From an uncultured Pseudomonadales bacterium (GTDB lineage Bacteria; Pseudomonadota; Gammaproteobacteria; Pseudomonadales; Azotimanducaceae): a stretch of 64,000 nucleotides of DNA. The position numbers and the translations under genes are program-made. This document shows positions 53,703 to 63,072 of the stretch, in pieces. Location: contig CAKZWF010000020.1 in the NCBI GenBank assembly GCA_937921865.1, positions 115,103 to 179,102 of the forward strand. The letters run 5' to 3'. The notes beneath the pieces are model-generated. The model saw only the letters and a program-made list of their open reading frames with translations, searched no databases and had not been told where the DNA came from. Positions within the stretch are counted from its first letter, which is position 1. The number at the start of each line of letters is the position of its first letter.

Positions 53703-55226
53703 TTGGCGGATTCGTCAGCAACTGATGCGGTGCAGGGGTCTGGACAGGCAGGGGTCTCAGGTCGAAGACCGCCGCTGTCGCTGGGCGCCAAATTTGCTTA
53801 CGGTTCCGGTCAGGCAGCTGAAGGTCTGAAGAACGGTGCGTTCGGTGTCTTTCTGTTTTTCTACTACAACCAGGTGCTGGCACTGCCGGGGACCTATGTT
53901 GGTCTGGCGATTGGCATTGCCCTGGTGTTTGATGCGATAACTGACCCGCTGATCGGTTCGCTCTCCGATAACTGGCGATCCAAGTTCGGTCGTCGCCATC
54001 CGTTCATGTACATGGCCGCTGTGCCGCTGGCGATTGCCTTCTATTTTCTGTTCACGCCGCCTGAAGGCCTCAGTTCTTTTTCGCTGTTTTTGTGGCTGTT
54101 GTGCTTTGCCATTCTCACCCGGGGGGCGATGACTCTCTACCATGTGCCACATATCGCTTTGGGAGCAGAACTCTCCGAAGATTTTAACGAGCGCACGACG
54201 ATCGTCGCCTTCAGGCAGTTTTTCAGCACCTTTGGTGCGTTGATCGCCTACTTTGTTGGCTTTGCGATCTACTTCTATGCAGACAGCGAGTACCCGCGAG
54301 GTCAATTTCGAACCGGCGCCTACAGTCCGTTTGCGCTCACGCTCGCGGTGCTGATGGTTGGTTCCATCCTCTATTCAGCCGTGGGAACCAGAAAACACAT
54401 TCCCTACCTGCCGAAGCCTAGAGGCAGCTCTGAACCGCTCGGTGTCCTAGCTGCTGTCGTGCGTATGCTTGTTGAGATGAAGCAGGCGCTGACCAACCGT
54501 TCGTTCGCCTGGCTGTTCTCCGGCGTGCTGATCGTATTCATGATGGTTGGCGTCGACAATGCGTTGAATCTGCACATGAATACCTATTTCTGGGAGCTGA
54601 GCAGTTCAGACAATATCGCCTTTTTCGCCGCCACCCCTTTGGGCATCATGTTTGGGGCGTTCATCGCCCGGGCACTGACAGAGCGTTTCGACAAAAAGCC
54701 TTCGGTAGTCTATGGCACCGCATGGTGGGCGCTGTGCCAGATTGTGCCGGTTGTACTCCGGCTGCTTGGCTGGTTTCCCGAAAACGGTACCGATGAGTTG
54801 TTGTACACGCTGGTGACTATCAAGTTTGTGCAGGGTGTTGGGGTTGTGCAGGCTCTAATCACATTCGGTTCGATGGTTGCAGACATTGTTGATGAACACG
54901 AACTCAATACCGGCAAGCGCCAGGAAGGGATCTTTTTCGCCTCCGTGTCTTTCTCCGGAAAGTTCACTACTGGCATTGGCAACGTTGTTGGTGGCATTGC
55001 GTTGGATCTGATCAGCTGGCCGCGCGGTGTGGCGATTCAGACAGCCGCCGACGTGCCTGCAGAGACGCTCACCTGGCTTGGGCTGATCTACGGGCCGATT
55101 GTGTCGGGTTTTGCGGTGGTGTGCCTGTACTGCTATTCGAAACACCGTCTGGACCGGTATCGCCACGCGGAGATTGTCCGTGAACTGGCGAGACGCCATG
55201 AAAGTGAAGTCCAGAGCGTCGCCTGA
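53703..55226 (+). CDS. GPH-family (glycoside-pentoside-hexuronide) cation symporter
   Basis: A 507-aa major-facilitator-type transporter with about 12 membrane segments. GPH marks: FAYGSGQAAEGLKNG in the first helix, DAITDPLIGSLSDN and SKFGRRHPFM in the loop 2-3 (cation and sugar binding), and LYHVPHIALGAELSEDFNERT. Relatives move sugars or other small acids with Na+ or H+. The start is TTG 53703, with AGGAAG upstream. The next gene begins inside its 3' end, so they are co-expressed. The transported compound is not deducible. Confidence 0.88.
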   Translation: MADSSATDAVQGSGQAGVSGRRPPLSLGAKFAYGSGQAAEGLKNGAFGVFLFFYYNQVLALPGTYVGLAIGIALVFDAITDPLIGSLSDNWRSKFGRRHPFMYMAAVPLAIAFYFLFTPPEGLSSFSLFLWLLCFAILTRGAMTLYHVPHIALGAELSEDFNERTTIVAFRQFFSTFGALIAYFVGFAIYFYADSEYPRGQFRTGAYSPFALTLAVLMVGSILYSAVGTRKHIPYLPKPRGSSEPLGVLAAVVRMLVEMKQALTNRSFAWLFSGVLIVFMMVGVDNALNLHMNTYFWELSSSDNIAFFAATPLGIMFGAFIARALTERFDKKPSVVYGTAWWALCQIVPVVLRLLGWFPENGTDELLYTLVTIKFVQGVGVVQALITFGSMVADIVDEHELNTGKRQEGIFFASVSFSGKFTTGIGNVVGGIALDLISWPRGVAIQTAADVPAETLTWLGLIYGPIVSGFAVVCLYCYSKHRLDRYRHAEIVRELARRHESEVQSVA

Positions 55227-55761
55227 TTCTGTTGCTCCCGAGGTGCCAGTAAAAACTGGCCGCATTGCCCGTTTACGGCTTCTGGTTCAGGAAATTGCTG
55301 CCGAACCTGGTTTGATTGTGGTCAAACTCCGAGGTCTGCTCGTTGAGATCTGGGGTGCCAAGGGCGGTGGCTTCTATGGCGTCGGCTATGTGATCGCGTT
55401 TGTCTTCTTTGAGATTCGAATGGTGGTCGAAGATTTCGCTGAGGCGCAAGGTGTTGAGGACTTTGTTTTCCACCAGCTGATCGAGACTGTACTACGGCTT
55501 GGCTGGATGTCGTTCATCAATGCATTTCAGGCGTTGCTTTGGCCATTGATGGTGGCTGAGTTGTGGGGTGGTGGGGGTCTGGTGTTGCTGCTGGCTGGTT
55601 ATGCGGCTTTCGAGTATCTGTTGAAACCCCATCTTGATCACCTGCTTCCAGAGCTTTTAGTGCATCGTGATCAGAAAATCCAGGCGGAGCTTGATCGTAA
55701 GCGCCAGAAGTCTGAACGTAAATCCAGACGCAAATCTAAACGGAAACAGAGCCGGCAATGA
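55198..55761 (+). CDS. Hypothetical membrane protein with basic tail
   Basis: A 187-aa protein overlapping the symporter gene by 29 bp. It has two or three membrane segments (about 60-80 GGGFYGVGYVIAFVFFEIRM, 112-130, 133-155) and a very basic C-terminal tail (SERKSRRKSKRKQSRQ). I do not recognise the family. ATG 55198 is preferred because the frame upstream lies entirely inside the symporter and gives poor text. It may associate with the symporter; this rests only on the overlap. Confidence 0.65.
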   Translation: MKVKSRASPDSVAPEVPVKTGRIARLRLLVQEIAAEPGLIVVKLRGLLVEIWGAKGGGFYGVGYVIAFVFFEIRMVVEDFAEAQGVEDFVFHQLIETVLRLGWMSFINAFQALLWPLMVAELWGGGGLVLLLAGYAAFEYLLKPHLDHLLPELLVHRDQKIQAELDRKRQKSERKSRRKSKRKQSRQ

Positions 55762-55785
55762 GCGGCTCCGCAGTCCGGGGTTCTT

Positions 55786-56220
55786 TTGACCGAAGCTGAC
55801 AGGAACATCCGTCAGCAGTTGTGGCGATTTTTACTGGTTGGAGGGCTTGCGTTTGCGATCGACGTCGCGGTGATGGCGCTGCTCGTTTATGGCTTTGCGG
55901 TTGCGGATAGTCAGCAGGAGTTGATTGTCTGCAGGATGATTGCCTGGGCCGTTGCGATTACAGCTGCGTTTTTTGCGAACGCGAAAGTCACTTTTGGCGC
56001 ATCAATCAGACACTCCCGATTCTTCAGCTATCTGCTGATTCAGGCGATTGGTGGTCTTATCAATCTGGGCTGCTATTCCGTGCTGATACTGGGGCCGTTA
56101 AGCGATTGGCCGATTGCCGCGCTGGTGATCGGCAGCGCGCTGGCGACGGTCAGTAATTTTCTGCTGGTAAAAAAATTCGTCTACCGGTTCCATCCGTCGC
56201 TGACGGAACCGGAACTCTGA
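55786..56220 (+). CDS. GtrA family protein
   Basis: A 144-aa protein with four membrane segments, full length for the GtrA/DPMS family: RFLLVGGLAFAIDVAVMALL-like opening, YFLLIQAxGG type centre (YLLIQAIGGLINLG) and the closing SNFLLVKKFVYR. GtrA proteins are thought to move or flip undecaprenyl-linked sugars for surface glycan modification. The start is TTG 55786, weakly supported. It ends 3 bp before the convergent cytochrome gene's stop, and is probably the last gene of the symporter set. Confidence 0.88.
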   Translation: MTEADRNIRQQLWRFLLVGGLAFAIDVAVMALLVYGFAVADSQQELIVCRMIAWAVAITAAFFANAKVTFGASIRHSRFFSYLLIQAIGGLINLGCYSVLILGPLSDWPIAALVIGSALATVSNFLLVKKFVYRFHPSLTEPEL

Positions 56221-56223
56221 ATT

Positions 56224-57366
56224 TCAGTCGCTGCTCATCTCGACGCATTCGCCGTCCAGGCTGGTGATCCAGTCCTTGAGCAGCGTGACCCCTTCCTGAT
56301 GGACCAGGGAACGACCGAGTTCGGGCATCATGGTCCCAGGGTCAGTCGTCTCAAGCCGATAGATGAGAATCGAGTGATCGGGTTCGCCGGGTACTATGGA
56401 GTAGGTTCTGCCGCCGGTGCCTCCGCCTGCGGCTATCGGCGGTTTGCATAGACCGAGCTGGCGGTTGGATTCGACGCTGGCGTCCAGCAGCAATCCGGAG
56501 GTGTCTGCCGCACCCTGGGCGTTGTGGCAGTGCCCGCAGTTGATATCCAGATATGCGCGAGACCGCGCTGCCAGAAACTGGCTGTTGTCGGTGAAGTCGG
56601 CATTGATGGCAACCTCTTCCAGAACCGGTAGATTCTGCAATCGTCCGGCCGACTGCCACTCGAGCAGTTGGTTGCCGTCGCGACCCAGGTAGCCGCGATT
56701 CAGGTGTCGGGCTTTCGGTCCGATGGGTTTTAGTGCCCCGGTGGTGTGGTTGGTTGCATGACAGGACGCGCATTGATTGCGGCTTGGCACGATATAGGGA
56801 AACGTCTGCGCCTCACCGTCTGGCAGCGACATTTCTAACATCTTGAGATCTCCGGCGATCTTCAGATAGGCATCATCGCCCTGCCAGACGTAGGGAAGCG
56901 CGTCCCAGCCTGACGCCTGTTTCACCAGCAGGCGCGTCTCCATCAGGGTCACGGCATCCGTGGACAGAGTTCTGGTGTTCTCGGGCCAGGTGAAATCGGC
57001 GCGTACCAGGCCGGTATCTGTCATGGGATAGAAAAAAGTTTTGCTGATGATGGTGCCAACGGGGAATTCGAAGGTTGCGTCGGAGCTGTACTGCGCAGCG
57101 CTGCCCGATGGCATCCACACAGTGCGCAGTTTCTGCGCATAGTCTGTGAACAACGGGGTGTTCAGATCGTAGGCTTCCACCCCGTCACTCAGCCGAAGTT
57201 GCGCTCCGGAGTAGTCGAAAAGACCCCACTCAGATAACCGCTGTGGATAGGCGTCGGCGCTGAACTGCCGCACCGATGCGCCGTCGTCGCTGCAACCTGT
57301 AAACAGCAGCACGATCAGCGCTGCTGTCAGCATCTTCAGACTGGCAGCGTGTTTGTCAGCTGCCAC
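56224..57366 (-). CDS. SO2930-family dihaem c-type cytochrome lipoprotein
   Basis: A 380-aa exported protein with lipobox FTGC and two c-type haem sites, CASCH (about residue 196) and CGHCH (about 278). Text such as LFTDYAQKLRTVWMPSG, PVGTIISKTFF, and IVPGEPDHSILIYRL matches the SO2930/TIGR03806 (HNE_0200) family. It is encoded directly after its known companion, the TIGR03805-type beta-helix protein, in the same direction (40 bp). Both are likely periplasmic or outer-surface; electron transfer from a polysaccharide- or alginate-like breakdown has not been shown. Confidence 0.9.
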   Translation of the reverse strand: MAADKHAASLKMLTAALIVLLFTGCSDDGASVRQFSADAYPQRLSEWGLFDYSGAQLRLSDGVEAYDLNTPLFTDYAQKLRTVWMPSGSAAQYSSDATFEFPVGTIISKTFFYPMTDTGLVRADFTWPENTRTLSTDAVTLMETRLLVKQASGWDALPYVWQGDDAYLKIAGDLKMLEMSLPDGEAQTFPYIVPSRNQCASCHATNHTTGALKPIGPKARHLNRGYLGRDGNQLLEWQSAGRLQNLPVLEEVAINADFTDNSQFLAARSRAYLDINCGHCHNAQGAADTSGLLLDASVESNRQLGLCKPPIAAGGGTGGRTYSIVPGEPDHSILIYRLETTDPGTMMPELGRSLVHQEGVTLLKDWITSLDGECVEMSSD

Positions 57367-57406
57367 TGCGTAGTCCCGTTAGCTGCGTCAGAATCAGCAT
57401 CAGGTT

Positions 57407-58654
57407 TCAGTTCGCAGCAAGGACAACTTCGGTGAGCTTTTCAAGCTCACAGGTATGGGCGGTCATATCTACGGTCACGTTTTCGTAACCACCGGCGGCG
57501 TCGATATTGATCACCAGCGACTCGCCGTTGTCGACGCACAGGACGTTTTCAGCTGACAGCTCTGGATTGACGAAACCATCCCAGACCACGTCCGGCAGGC
57601 TACCTTCTTCACCAAACATCGCTAGTCGAAGCATTTCCAGCTCCTCGCGGTCGGGCGCGTTGCCACCGTCCCGGAATCGGTTGGCGTAGATGAAAATGCC
57701 TTCGGGATAGGGATCGAAGGCTTCAGCTGTTTCCCGGTCGCTTGAGTATCCGGCGCTGAAATAGCTGCTGATCAGAATGTTGGCGGTCTGGTTGTCAGCA
57801 ATGTCGTTGTCGAATATTTCCACCTTGTCATTGGCGTTTATCACGATGCCTGAGCCGGCGGGCACACCTGCAACCGCTCCGCCGGGAGGCGCGAAGTTAC
57901 CGGTGTTGTTGGTCACTATGGTGTTGTTGAAGACCCGCGTGCTGTGACCAAGCTGGGGCAGGTCGGGCATGTTAAAGACCAGGATTCCGCCGGTATTGTT
58001 GGTCGCGATATTGTTGAAGACGTCGGCGTGAATGGTGTTTTCTATTTCGATACCTGCAACGTTGTATTCAGCGCGACTGTCTTTGACGACCACATTGCGT
58101 GATTGGCCAACATAGATGCCCGCGTCTGATGCGCCAACAGCTACAGATCCTTCCACCAGAACGTTTTCTGTCTGTACCGGGTAGATGCCATAGGCACCGT
58201 TTTCAGTGTGAGGCCCTCGTGTCCACTCGGTTCTCACTCTGCGGATGATGATATTGCGGCCCTCATTGACCTTCAGCGCGTCCCCTTTACTGTCTTCGAT
58301 TGCGATGTCTTCGATCGTGAAATCGCTGGCGTTGACCAGCAACCCCTCTGCACCGGCAAGCTGACCTGCGAAACTCAGTACCGACTTATCCATGCCAGCA
58401 CCGCGAATGGTCACCCCGTCGGTGTTCAGCACCAGGCTGCGGGTCATTGGATGGACGCCTTCGGGTACAGTGATGACATCACCCGGGCTGGCAGTTTCAA
58501 GCGCCAGACGCAGCTGCTCTTCGTAGCTGATCTGGGTTGTCGGTTGTTCTGCAGGAGCTGCGCTCTCAGGCTGCCCGCAGGCGCTCAGCATGGCGCTCAG
58601 CACAATTACCGGCAGAAAGCGGGCCAGCGAGTGGCTAGTGATTGTGTATGTCAT
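57407..58654 (-). CDS. Parallel beta-helix repeat lipoprotein (TIGR03805 type)
   Basis: A 415-aa lipoprotein (LSACG lipobox near residue 24) made of right-handed beta-helix repeats: runs such as GNIIIRRVR, VLVEGSVAVGASDAGIYVGQSRN (in part) and NNTGGILVFNMPDLPQ are typical pectate-lyase-like turns. The TIGR03805 family pairs with the dihaem cytochrome gene that follows, with the same order as in Shewanella and Hyphomonas. A lyase or binding role is suspected; no catalytic residues are defined. GGGGGGATCCG upstream gives a strong site. Confidence 0.88.
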   Translation of the reverse strand: MTYTITSHSLARFLPVIVLSAMLSACGQPESAAPAEQPTTQISYEEQLRLALETASPGDVITVPEGVHPMTRSLVLNTDGVTIRGAGMDKSVLSFAGQLAGAEGLLVNASDFTIEDIAIEDSKGDALKVNEGRNIIIRRVRTEWTRGPHTENGAYGIYPVQTENVLVEGSVAVGASDAGIYVGQSRNVVVKDSRAEYNVAGIEIENTIHADVFNNIATNNTGGILVFNMPDLPQLGHSTRVFNNTIVTNNTGNFAPPGGAVAGVPAGSGIVINANDKVEIFDNDIADNQTANILISSYFSAGYSSDRETAEAFDPYPEGIFIYANRFRDGGNAPDREELEMLRLAMFGEEGSLPDVVWDGFVNPELSAENVLCVDNGESLVINIDAAGGYENVTVDMTAHTCELEKLTEVVLAAN

Positions 58655-58714
58655 CGGATCCCCCCCGGATCTGAATTATCTGTAGGGTTCAGTTTAACCG
58701 TTTACCCCGGTACC

Positions 58715-59695
58715 TCATATCAGTACCGACAGCCGATCGATGGTCCAATAGCCGGCCATGGTGCCCATGAAGATCGAGAAGGTCTGCTGCCACAAAGGCC
58801 ACCGACCAACGGGCAAGCTCCGCAGCAACCACAGCGCGGTGAATATGACGGCGATGATCAGCAGCTGACCAAGCTCGATACCCACATTAAACAGCAGCAG
58901 GGCAAGCGCCAGCTGTTCGCGCGGCAGACCAACGTCGACTAATGCACCAGCGAAGCCGAAGCCGTGCAGAAGCCCGAATCCAAATGCCATGATCCAGGGT
59001 CTGATCCGGGTCAGCGCTGAGCGTTGCCGCTCTGGCAGCATGAGCTCCCGGGCCAGAAACAAGATGGACAACGCGATCACCGCTTCCACCGGCTGCGGTG
59101 GCAGTCTTACCAGACCCAGCACTGACAGTGCCAGTGTCATGGAGTGGGCAATTGTAAAAGCAGTGATCGTTTTCAGCAGCATCCAGGGGTCGCGAATAAA
59201 CAGCACTAGACCGATCACGAACAGAATGTGGTCAATACCAAACAGCAGATGATCGACACCGAGAAACAGATAACTGGCAACCGGCGGTGCGTCGTCATCC
59301 AGGTTCAATGTGGGTGTATCCGATCGCAGCAACTGGCTCAAGCTGGAACCATCCAGATAGCTGACGCGAATCAGTACGTCGGTTAGGGTGCGACTCAAGC
59401 CGCTGATGTGGATTGACCCGGTGCGCAGGTCACAGGCCACCCGCCAACGCTGAATCAGTGCATCACCGGTGTTTTCCGGCAGCGCCTGTTCCACAATCAG
59501 GCAGGCTTCAGGCAGCACCGGATCGATAGGCAGGCGCCGGTCTCCTGCAATCGGTTGCTTCCAGGTGATCGCGAACTGCTGCGGCGCTGTTTCCAGAAGT
59601 TCCAGGTAAGCGGGTCGCACTTCGTGGCCATGGACTGGCATGGTGCCGAGGCTGAGCAGCAACAGGATCGGTAGAATGCAGTGTTTGGGCTTCAC
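58715..59695 (-). CDS. HupE/UreJ family membrane protein
   Basis: A 326-aa protein: signal peptide (residues about 5-25, ILPILLLLSLGTMPVHG) with the mature N-terminus HEVRPAYLEL, a periplasmic beta domain (to about residue 130), and a C-terminal HupE/UreJ_2 domain with seven or so membrane segments, including VDHLLFGIDHILF and FGLLHGFGFAGAL. HupE/UreJ proteins carry nickel into cells in known cases; whether this long-N-terminus branch does is unknown. GTG 59695 is chosen over upstream codons because AGAGG precedes it and the signal peptide starts there. It is 10 bp behind the isomerase gene. Confidence 0.82.
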   Translation of the reverse strand: MKPKHCILPILLLLSLGTMPVHGHEVRPAYLELLETAPQQFAITWKQPIAGDRRLPIDPVLPEACLIVEQALPENTGDALIQRWRVACDLRTGSIHISGLSRTLTDVLIRVSYLDGSSLSQLLRSDTPTLNLDDDAPPVASYLFLGVDHLLFGIDHILFVIGLVLFIRDPWMLLKTITAFTIAHSMTLALSVLGLVRLPPQPVEAVIALSILFLARELMLPERQRSALTRIRPWIMAFGFGLLHGFGFAGALVDVGLPREQLALALLLFNVGIELGQLLIIAVIFTALWLLRSLPVGRWPLWQQTFSIFMGTMAGYWTIDRLSVLI

Positions 59696-59705
59696 AGTGC
59701 CTCTG

Positions 59706-60548
59706 TCACGGCTTTTCGTCCGGCAACCTGATCTCGTAGCGGCTGCGAAGTTCGGCATAAAGGGTATCGTTTGCGAGCTTGCGCTGCTGCATCTGCAGAT
59801 CGCTGGCCACTGCGCCGCGCACTTGCTCAAACGGCAGAAGCCTCTGTGGCCGGTGTTCAATCAATTTAACCAGGTGCCAGCCGTAAGCAGACTGCAGCGG
59901 ACCTGCCCAAAGGTCTGAAGAGGCTTCAGAAGAAGCTTCCGATGAATCATCCGAAACCTTGAGAGCGGCCAGTTCAAGGGCAAACTGACGCCCGAACAGG
60001 TCACCAATTTCCCGTTGCGAACGCAACGCATAGCTTGACTGCAGCATGAACGGATCGCTGGCCGGCTGCTCTGAACTGATTGCAGCCAGCGCATCGGCTT
60101 GCGCATCTGCGCGTCGTTCGCTGCTGAAAAAACGATGTTCGAAACTGAACTGTTCGGGCTCGCTGTATTGGTCTTGTGCCTGGTCGTAGAAGGCACGCAG
60201 CTCGTTTTCGTTCGACGGACTGGCGTCTGCGAGATCTTCGGTCAGAAAAGTCAGTTTCTGGGTCAGGCGGCGACGAATAATCGTGTCGTTGTCGTCAAGA
60301 CCCATTGCCCGGGCTTCACGATAGTAGATTTCCTCGCGCAGCCACGCTTCCAGCAGGCCGTTGAATTCCTGGTCGGAAGGCGGTCGGCCCATCTGCCCCT
60401 GCCACTGATCGCTGATCCGCTGAAGCTGAGCAGCGGTGACCTCAATGACGGGAGTTTCGGCCGTGCTGCCGGTAAAAGCGTCGATAGCGAAGATCGCAGC
60501 GCCCGCAAGCAGAAATCCGAACAGGGGGTCCCGCAACAGCTTGTTCAT
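59706..60548 (-). CDS. Parvulin-type peptidyl-prolyl isomerase
   Basis: A 280-aa membrane-anchored protein. One helix near residues 10-28 (FGFLLAGAAIFAIDAF) anchors it; residues 35-150 are SurA/PpiD-like helices (LEAWLREEIYYREARAMGL), and residues 150-265 form the PpiC-like domain ending with GWHLVKLIEHRPQ. The core of that domain is shorter than in SurA and the usual GGDLGWF text is altered, so activity is open. ATG 60548 is preferred over TTG 60617. The pairing with HupE recurs in marine genomes, suggesting help in folding the HupE ectodomain. Confidence 0.8.
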   Translation of the reverse strand: MNKLLRDPLFGFLLAGAAIFAIDAFTGSTAETPVIEVTAAQLQRISDQWQGQMGRPPSDQEFNGLLEAWLREEIYYREARAMGLDDNDTIIRRRLTQKLTFLTEDLADASPSNENELRAFYDQAQDQYSEPEQFSFEHRFFSSERRADAQADALAAISSEQPASDPFMLQSSYALRSQREIGDLFGRQFALELAALKVSDDSSEASSEASSDLWAGPLQSAYGWHLVKLIEHRPQRLLPFEQVRGAVASDLQMQQRKLANDTLYAELRSRYEIRLPDEKP

Positions 60549-60684
60549 TGCAGGTTGTTCAGCACGGGTTGTTGCGGTTTGTTCACCGGGGCGGGTCAGA
60601 TCGGATCGTTTCAGCAAAGCATCGCCACGTGCAGGTGACGGGTCTTCCCCGTCACCTTCCTGAATCAGTAGGTGGCTATTCTAC

Positions 60685-61812
60685 TCAGGCTGCAAATTTC
60701 TGCAGATGGAAATCCGCATTGCCGAACTGGGAATCGATCACCAGCAGACGCTTGAAGTAGTGGCCAACCCGGAGCTCTTCGGTCATGCCCATTCCACCGT
60801 GCAGTTGCACAGCATTTTCACCAATGAAAATACCGGCCTTGCCGATCAGGTGCTTGAGCGCATGAACGTTCCGCTGCGCGGTTGCGTCGTCGCCTTGAAC
60901 ACTTTCCAGCGTGGCCCGGTAGAGCAGAGACTTGCACTGTTCGTATTCCATGAACATTTCCACCATCCGGTGCTGCAGGACCTGGAAGTCTGAGAGTGGA
61001 TGGTCGAACTGCTCACGTTCCTGGGTGTATGCGACCGTGTCTTTGTAGAGCACTTCTAACGCGCCGACGGCTTCGGCAGCCAATGCCAGGATGCCGTCGT
61101 TGGCAGTGGCGTTCAGCACTGCGAAACCGCCATCGAGTTCGCCGAGCAGGCTGTTAGCTGTCAGGGCAACGTTATCAAAGCTGATTTCTGAAGCCCGCAG
61201 GCCGTCAACGGTCGGGAAGTTTTCGAGTTTCACACCGTCCGCTTTGGGATCGACAATGAACAGGCTGATGCCTGACTCGTCAATCTGCCCGCCGCTGGTG
61301 CGGGCTGAGACGACGATCTCCGTGGCGGTGGCTGCGTTCAGGACCATGGACTTGTGGCCATTGAGCACATAACCATCACCTTCAGCGCGTGCTGTGGTGG
61401 TGACATCGTGGAGGTCGAAGCGTGCCTGGAGTTCTGCATACGCCAGCGCCAGCTGACGAGATCCGTCAATCACCCCTGGCAGCAGGGCAGCTTTCTGTTC
61501 AGCGTTGGCCGCGCGCTTCAGCGCGCCGCCACCGAGGACAATGCTGGCGAAGAAGGGTTCGCAGACCAGCCCTTTGCCCATCTGCTCCATCATGACCATG
61601 GTATCAACCTGGTTTCCGCCGAAGCCGCCGTCGGCTTCTGAGAAGGGCATGCCCAGCCAGCCGAGTTCGGCAATGGTCTTCCAATTGTCGTCTGAAAAAC
61701 CCTGTTTGCTGGCAACCAGTTCGGTGCGCTTGTCGAGTTCGTAGTTGTCCTGGACAAAGCGGGCGACGCTGTCCTGCAGCATCTGCTGCTCTTCGCTCAG
61801 ATCAAAGTTCAT
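60685..61812 (-). CDS. Acyl-CoA dehydrogenase, second subunit of a pair
   Basis: A 375-aa acyl-CoA dehydrogenase without the EGT motif at the usual place near its C-terminus (HGGMGMTEELRVGHYFKRLL followed by no EG pair). It starts LSEEQQMLQDSVARFVQDN. ATG 61812 overlaps the stop of the larger dehydrogenase by 4 bp, which indicates coupled synthesis. This couple resembles the alpha2-beta2 acyl-CoA dehydrogenases used for steroid side chains and similar bulky acyl-CoA. It may share the TetR-controlled promoter 63039-63055. A related protein lies at 50134. Confidence 0.9.
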   Translation of the reverse strand: MNFDLSEEQQMLQDSVARFVQDNYELDKRTELVASKQGFSDDNWKTIAELGWLGMPFSEADGGFGGNQVDTMVMMEQMGKGLVCEPFFASIVLGGGALKRAANAEQKAALLPGVIDGSRQLALAYAELQARFDLHDVTTTARAEGDGYVLNGHKSMVLNAATATEIVVSARTSGGQIDESGISLFIVDPKADGVKLENFPTVDGLRASEISFDNVALTANSLLGELDGGFAVLNATANDGILALAAEAVGALEVLYKDTVAYTQEREQFDHPLSDFQVLQHRMVEMFMEYEQCKSLLYRATLESVQGDDATAQRNVHALKHLIGKAGIFIGENAVQLHGGMGMTEELRVGHYFKRLLVIDSQFGNADFHLQKFAA

Positions 61813-62978
61813 TTGCTGGACCTCTTGATTTGCAGAACGTTTTTGGCGATCACGTCTTTCTGTACTTCACTGGCGCCGCCGTAGATGGTGTAAGCGCGAC
61901 TGGACATGTAACCGCCCATGCCGTTCTTGGCGAATGCGGGTCCTGCAGGCTTTGCGCCCCAGCTGGCAGAGTAGATGCCGCCAGCTTCTACGGTGAGCTT
62001 CTGGATGCGCTGCTGAATTTCGGTGCCTTTGAGTTTCAGGATCGAAGATTCAGGCCCGGGTGCAGCACCGGCTGCTGCAGATGCCAGACTGCGAAGCTCT
62101 GTGTATTCAGTGGCCCACAGATCAACTTCCAGCTCTGCGATCTTGCCGCGGAATGCCGGGTCGTCCATCAGTGTGGCGTTGCCGCGGGGAACCGAAGCTG
62201 CCTGCTCTTTGAGTTTCTCCAGGGCGACCAGCGAACGGGAGATCCCGGCCAGGCCGGTGCGCTCGTGCTGCAGCAGGCCTTTGGCGTAGGTCCAGCCCTG
62301 GCCTTCTTCGCCGATGCGGTTTTCTACCGGGACTTTAACGTCGGTTAGGAATACCGTGTTGACGCTGTGTGAGCCGCCGAGGGTGATGATCGGCTTCACT
62401 TCTATGCCTTCCTGTTTCATCGGAAACAGCAGAAAGGTGATGCCCTGCTGTTTGATGCCGGAGTCATCGGTTCGGGTGAGACAGAAAATCCAGTCGGCGA
62501 TATGCGCCATGGTCGTCCAGATTTTGGTGCCGTTGACCACATAGTGGGTGCCATCAGCGCTGAGTTCAGCTTTGGTTTTCAGACCGGCGAGGTCGGAGCC
62601 TGCACCTGGTTCTGAGTAGCCCTGACACCAGTTGACCTTGCGGTCGCGGATGTCGGGCAGGAAGCGATCCTGCTGTTCTTTGCTGCCATGGGCCATCAGT
62701 ACCGGTGCCAGCATGCCGAGACCAAAAGGCAGGTCCCAGGGCAGGTTAGCCGTGGCGGTTTCCTGCTCCCAGATATAGTGCTGGGTGGGTGTCCAGCCCG
62801 GACCACCAAATTCTTTTGGCCACTTGGGCACATCCCAGCCACCCTTTTCGCGGGCTTTGGCAAACCAGTCCATTCGCCACTTGTTGAAATCTTCTCCGTT
62901 TTTGTACGCATTTTCTTCGAAAAAGGCGCGTACTTCGTTGCGGAACTCCAGGTCTTCGTTGCTGAGCTCAATATCCAC
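61809..62978 (-). CDS. Acyl-CoA dehydrogenase, first subunit of a pair
   Basis: A 389-aa acyl-CoA dehydrogenase beginning VDIELSNEDLEFRNEVRAFF. The flavin/substrate segment GYSEPGAGSDLAGLKTKAE is intact (about residue 119-137); the C-terminal catalytic-base position reads IYGGASEVQ instead of IYEGTSEIQ. In long-chain FadE-type relatives the base is elsewhere, so activity cannot be judged. The start GTG 62978 is chosen because CAGGAGCG lies upstream; ATG/GTG further up add an unrelated 15 residues. It is divergent from tetR and heads the two-gene operon. Confidence 0.9.
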   Translation of the reverse strand: MDIELSNEDLEFRNEVRAFFEENAYKNGEDFNKWRMDWFAKAREKGGWDVPKWPKEFGGPGWTPTQHYIWEQETATANLPWDLPFGLGMLAPVLMAHGSKEQQDRFLPDIRDRKVNWCQGYSEPGAGSDLAGLKTKAELSADGTHYVVNGTKIWTTMAHIADWIFCLTRTDDSGIKQQGITFLLFPMKQEGIEVKPIITLGGSHSVNTVFLTDVKVPVENRIGEEGQGWTYAKGLLQHERTGLAGISRSLVALEKLKEQAASVPRGNATLMDDPAFRGKIAELEVDLWATEYTELRSLASAAAGAAPGPESSILKLKGTEIQQRIQKLTVEAGGIYSASWGAKPAGPAFAKNGMGGYMSSRAYTIYGGASEVQKDVIAKNVLQIKRSSK

Positions 62979-63038
62979 GGCTAGCGCTCCTGAGGTGAAA
63001 AAGGGAGCGCGGAGCTTACTCAAACTTAGAACTTTTTA

Positions 63039-63055
63039 CTAGAATCGAATTCTAG
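63039..63055. promoter_or_regulatory. TetR-type operator candidate
   Basis: CTAGAATCGAATTCTAG is a perfect palindrome (7-bp arms, 3-nt centre) in the gap between the divergent acyl-CoA dehydrogenase pair and the tetR gene, 18 bp before the tetR ATG. It is centred to control both directions. TetR-family regulators commonly bind 15-20-bp palindromes next to their own genes. Confidence 0.6.
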
Positions 63056-63072
63056 ATTACGATGTTGTTCAT

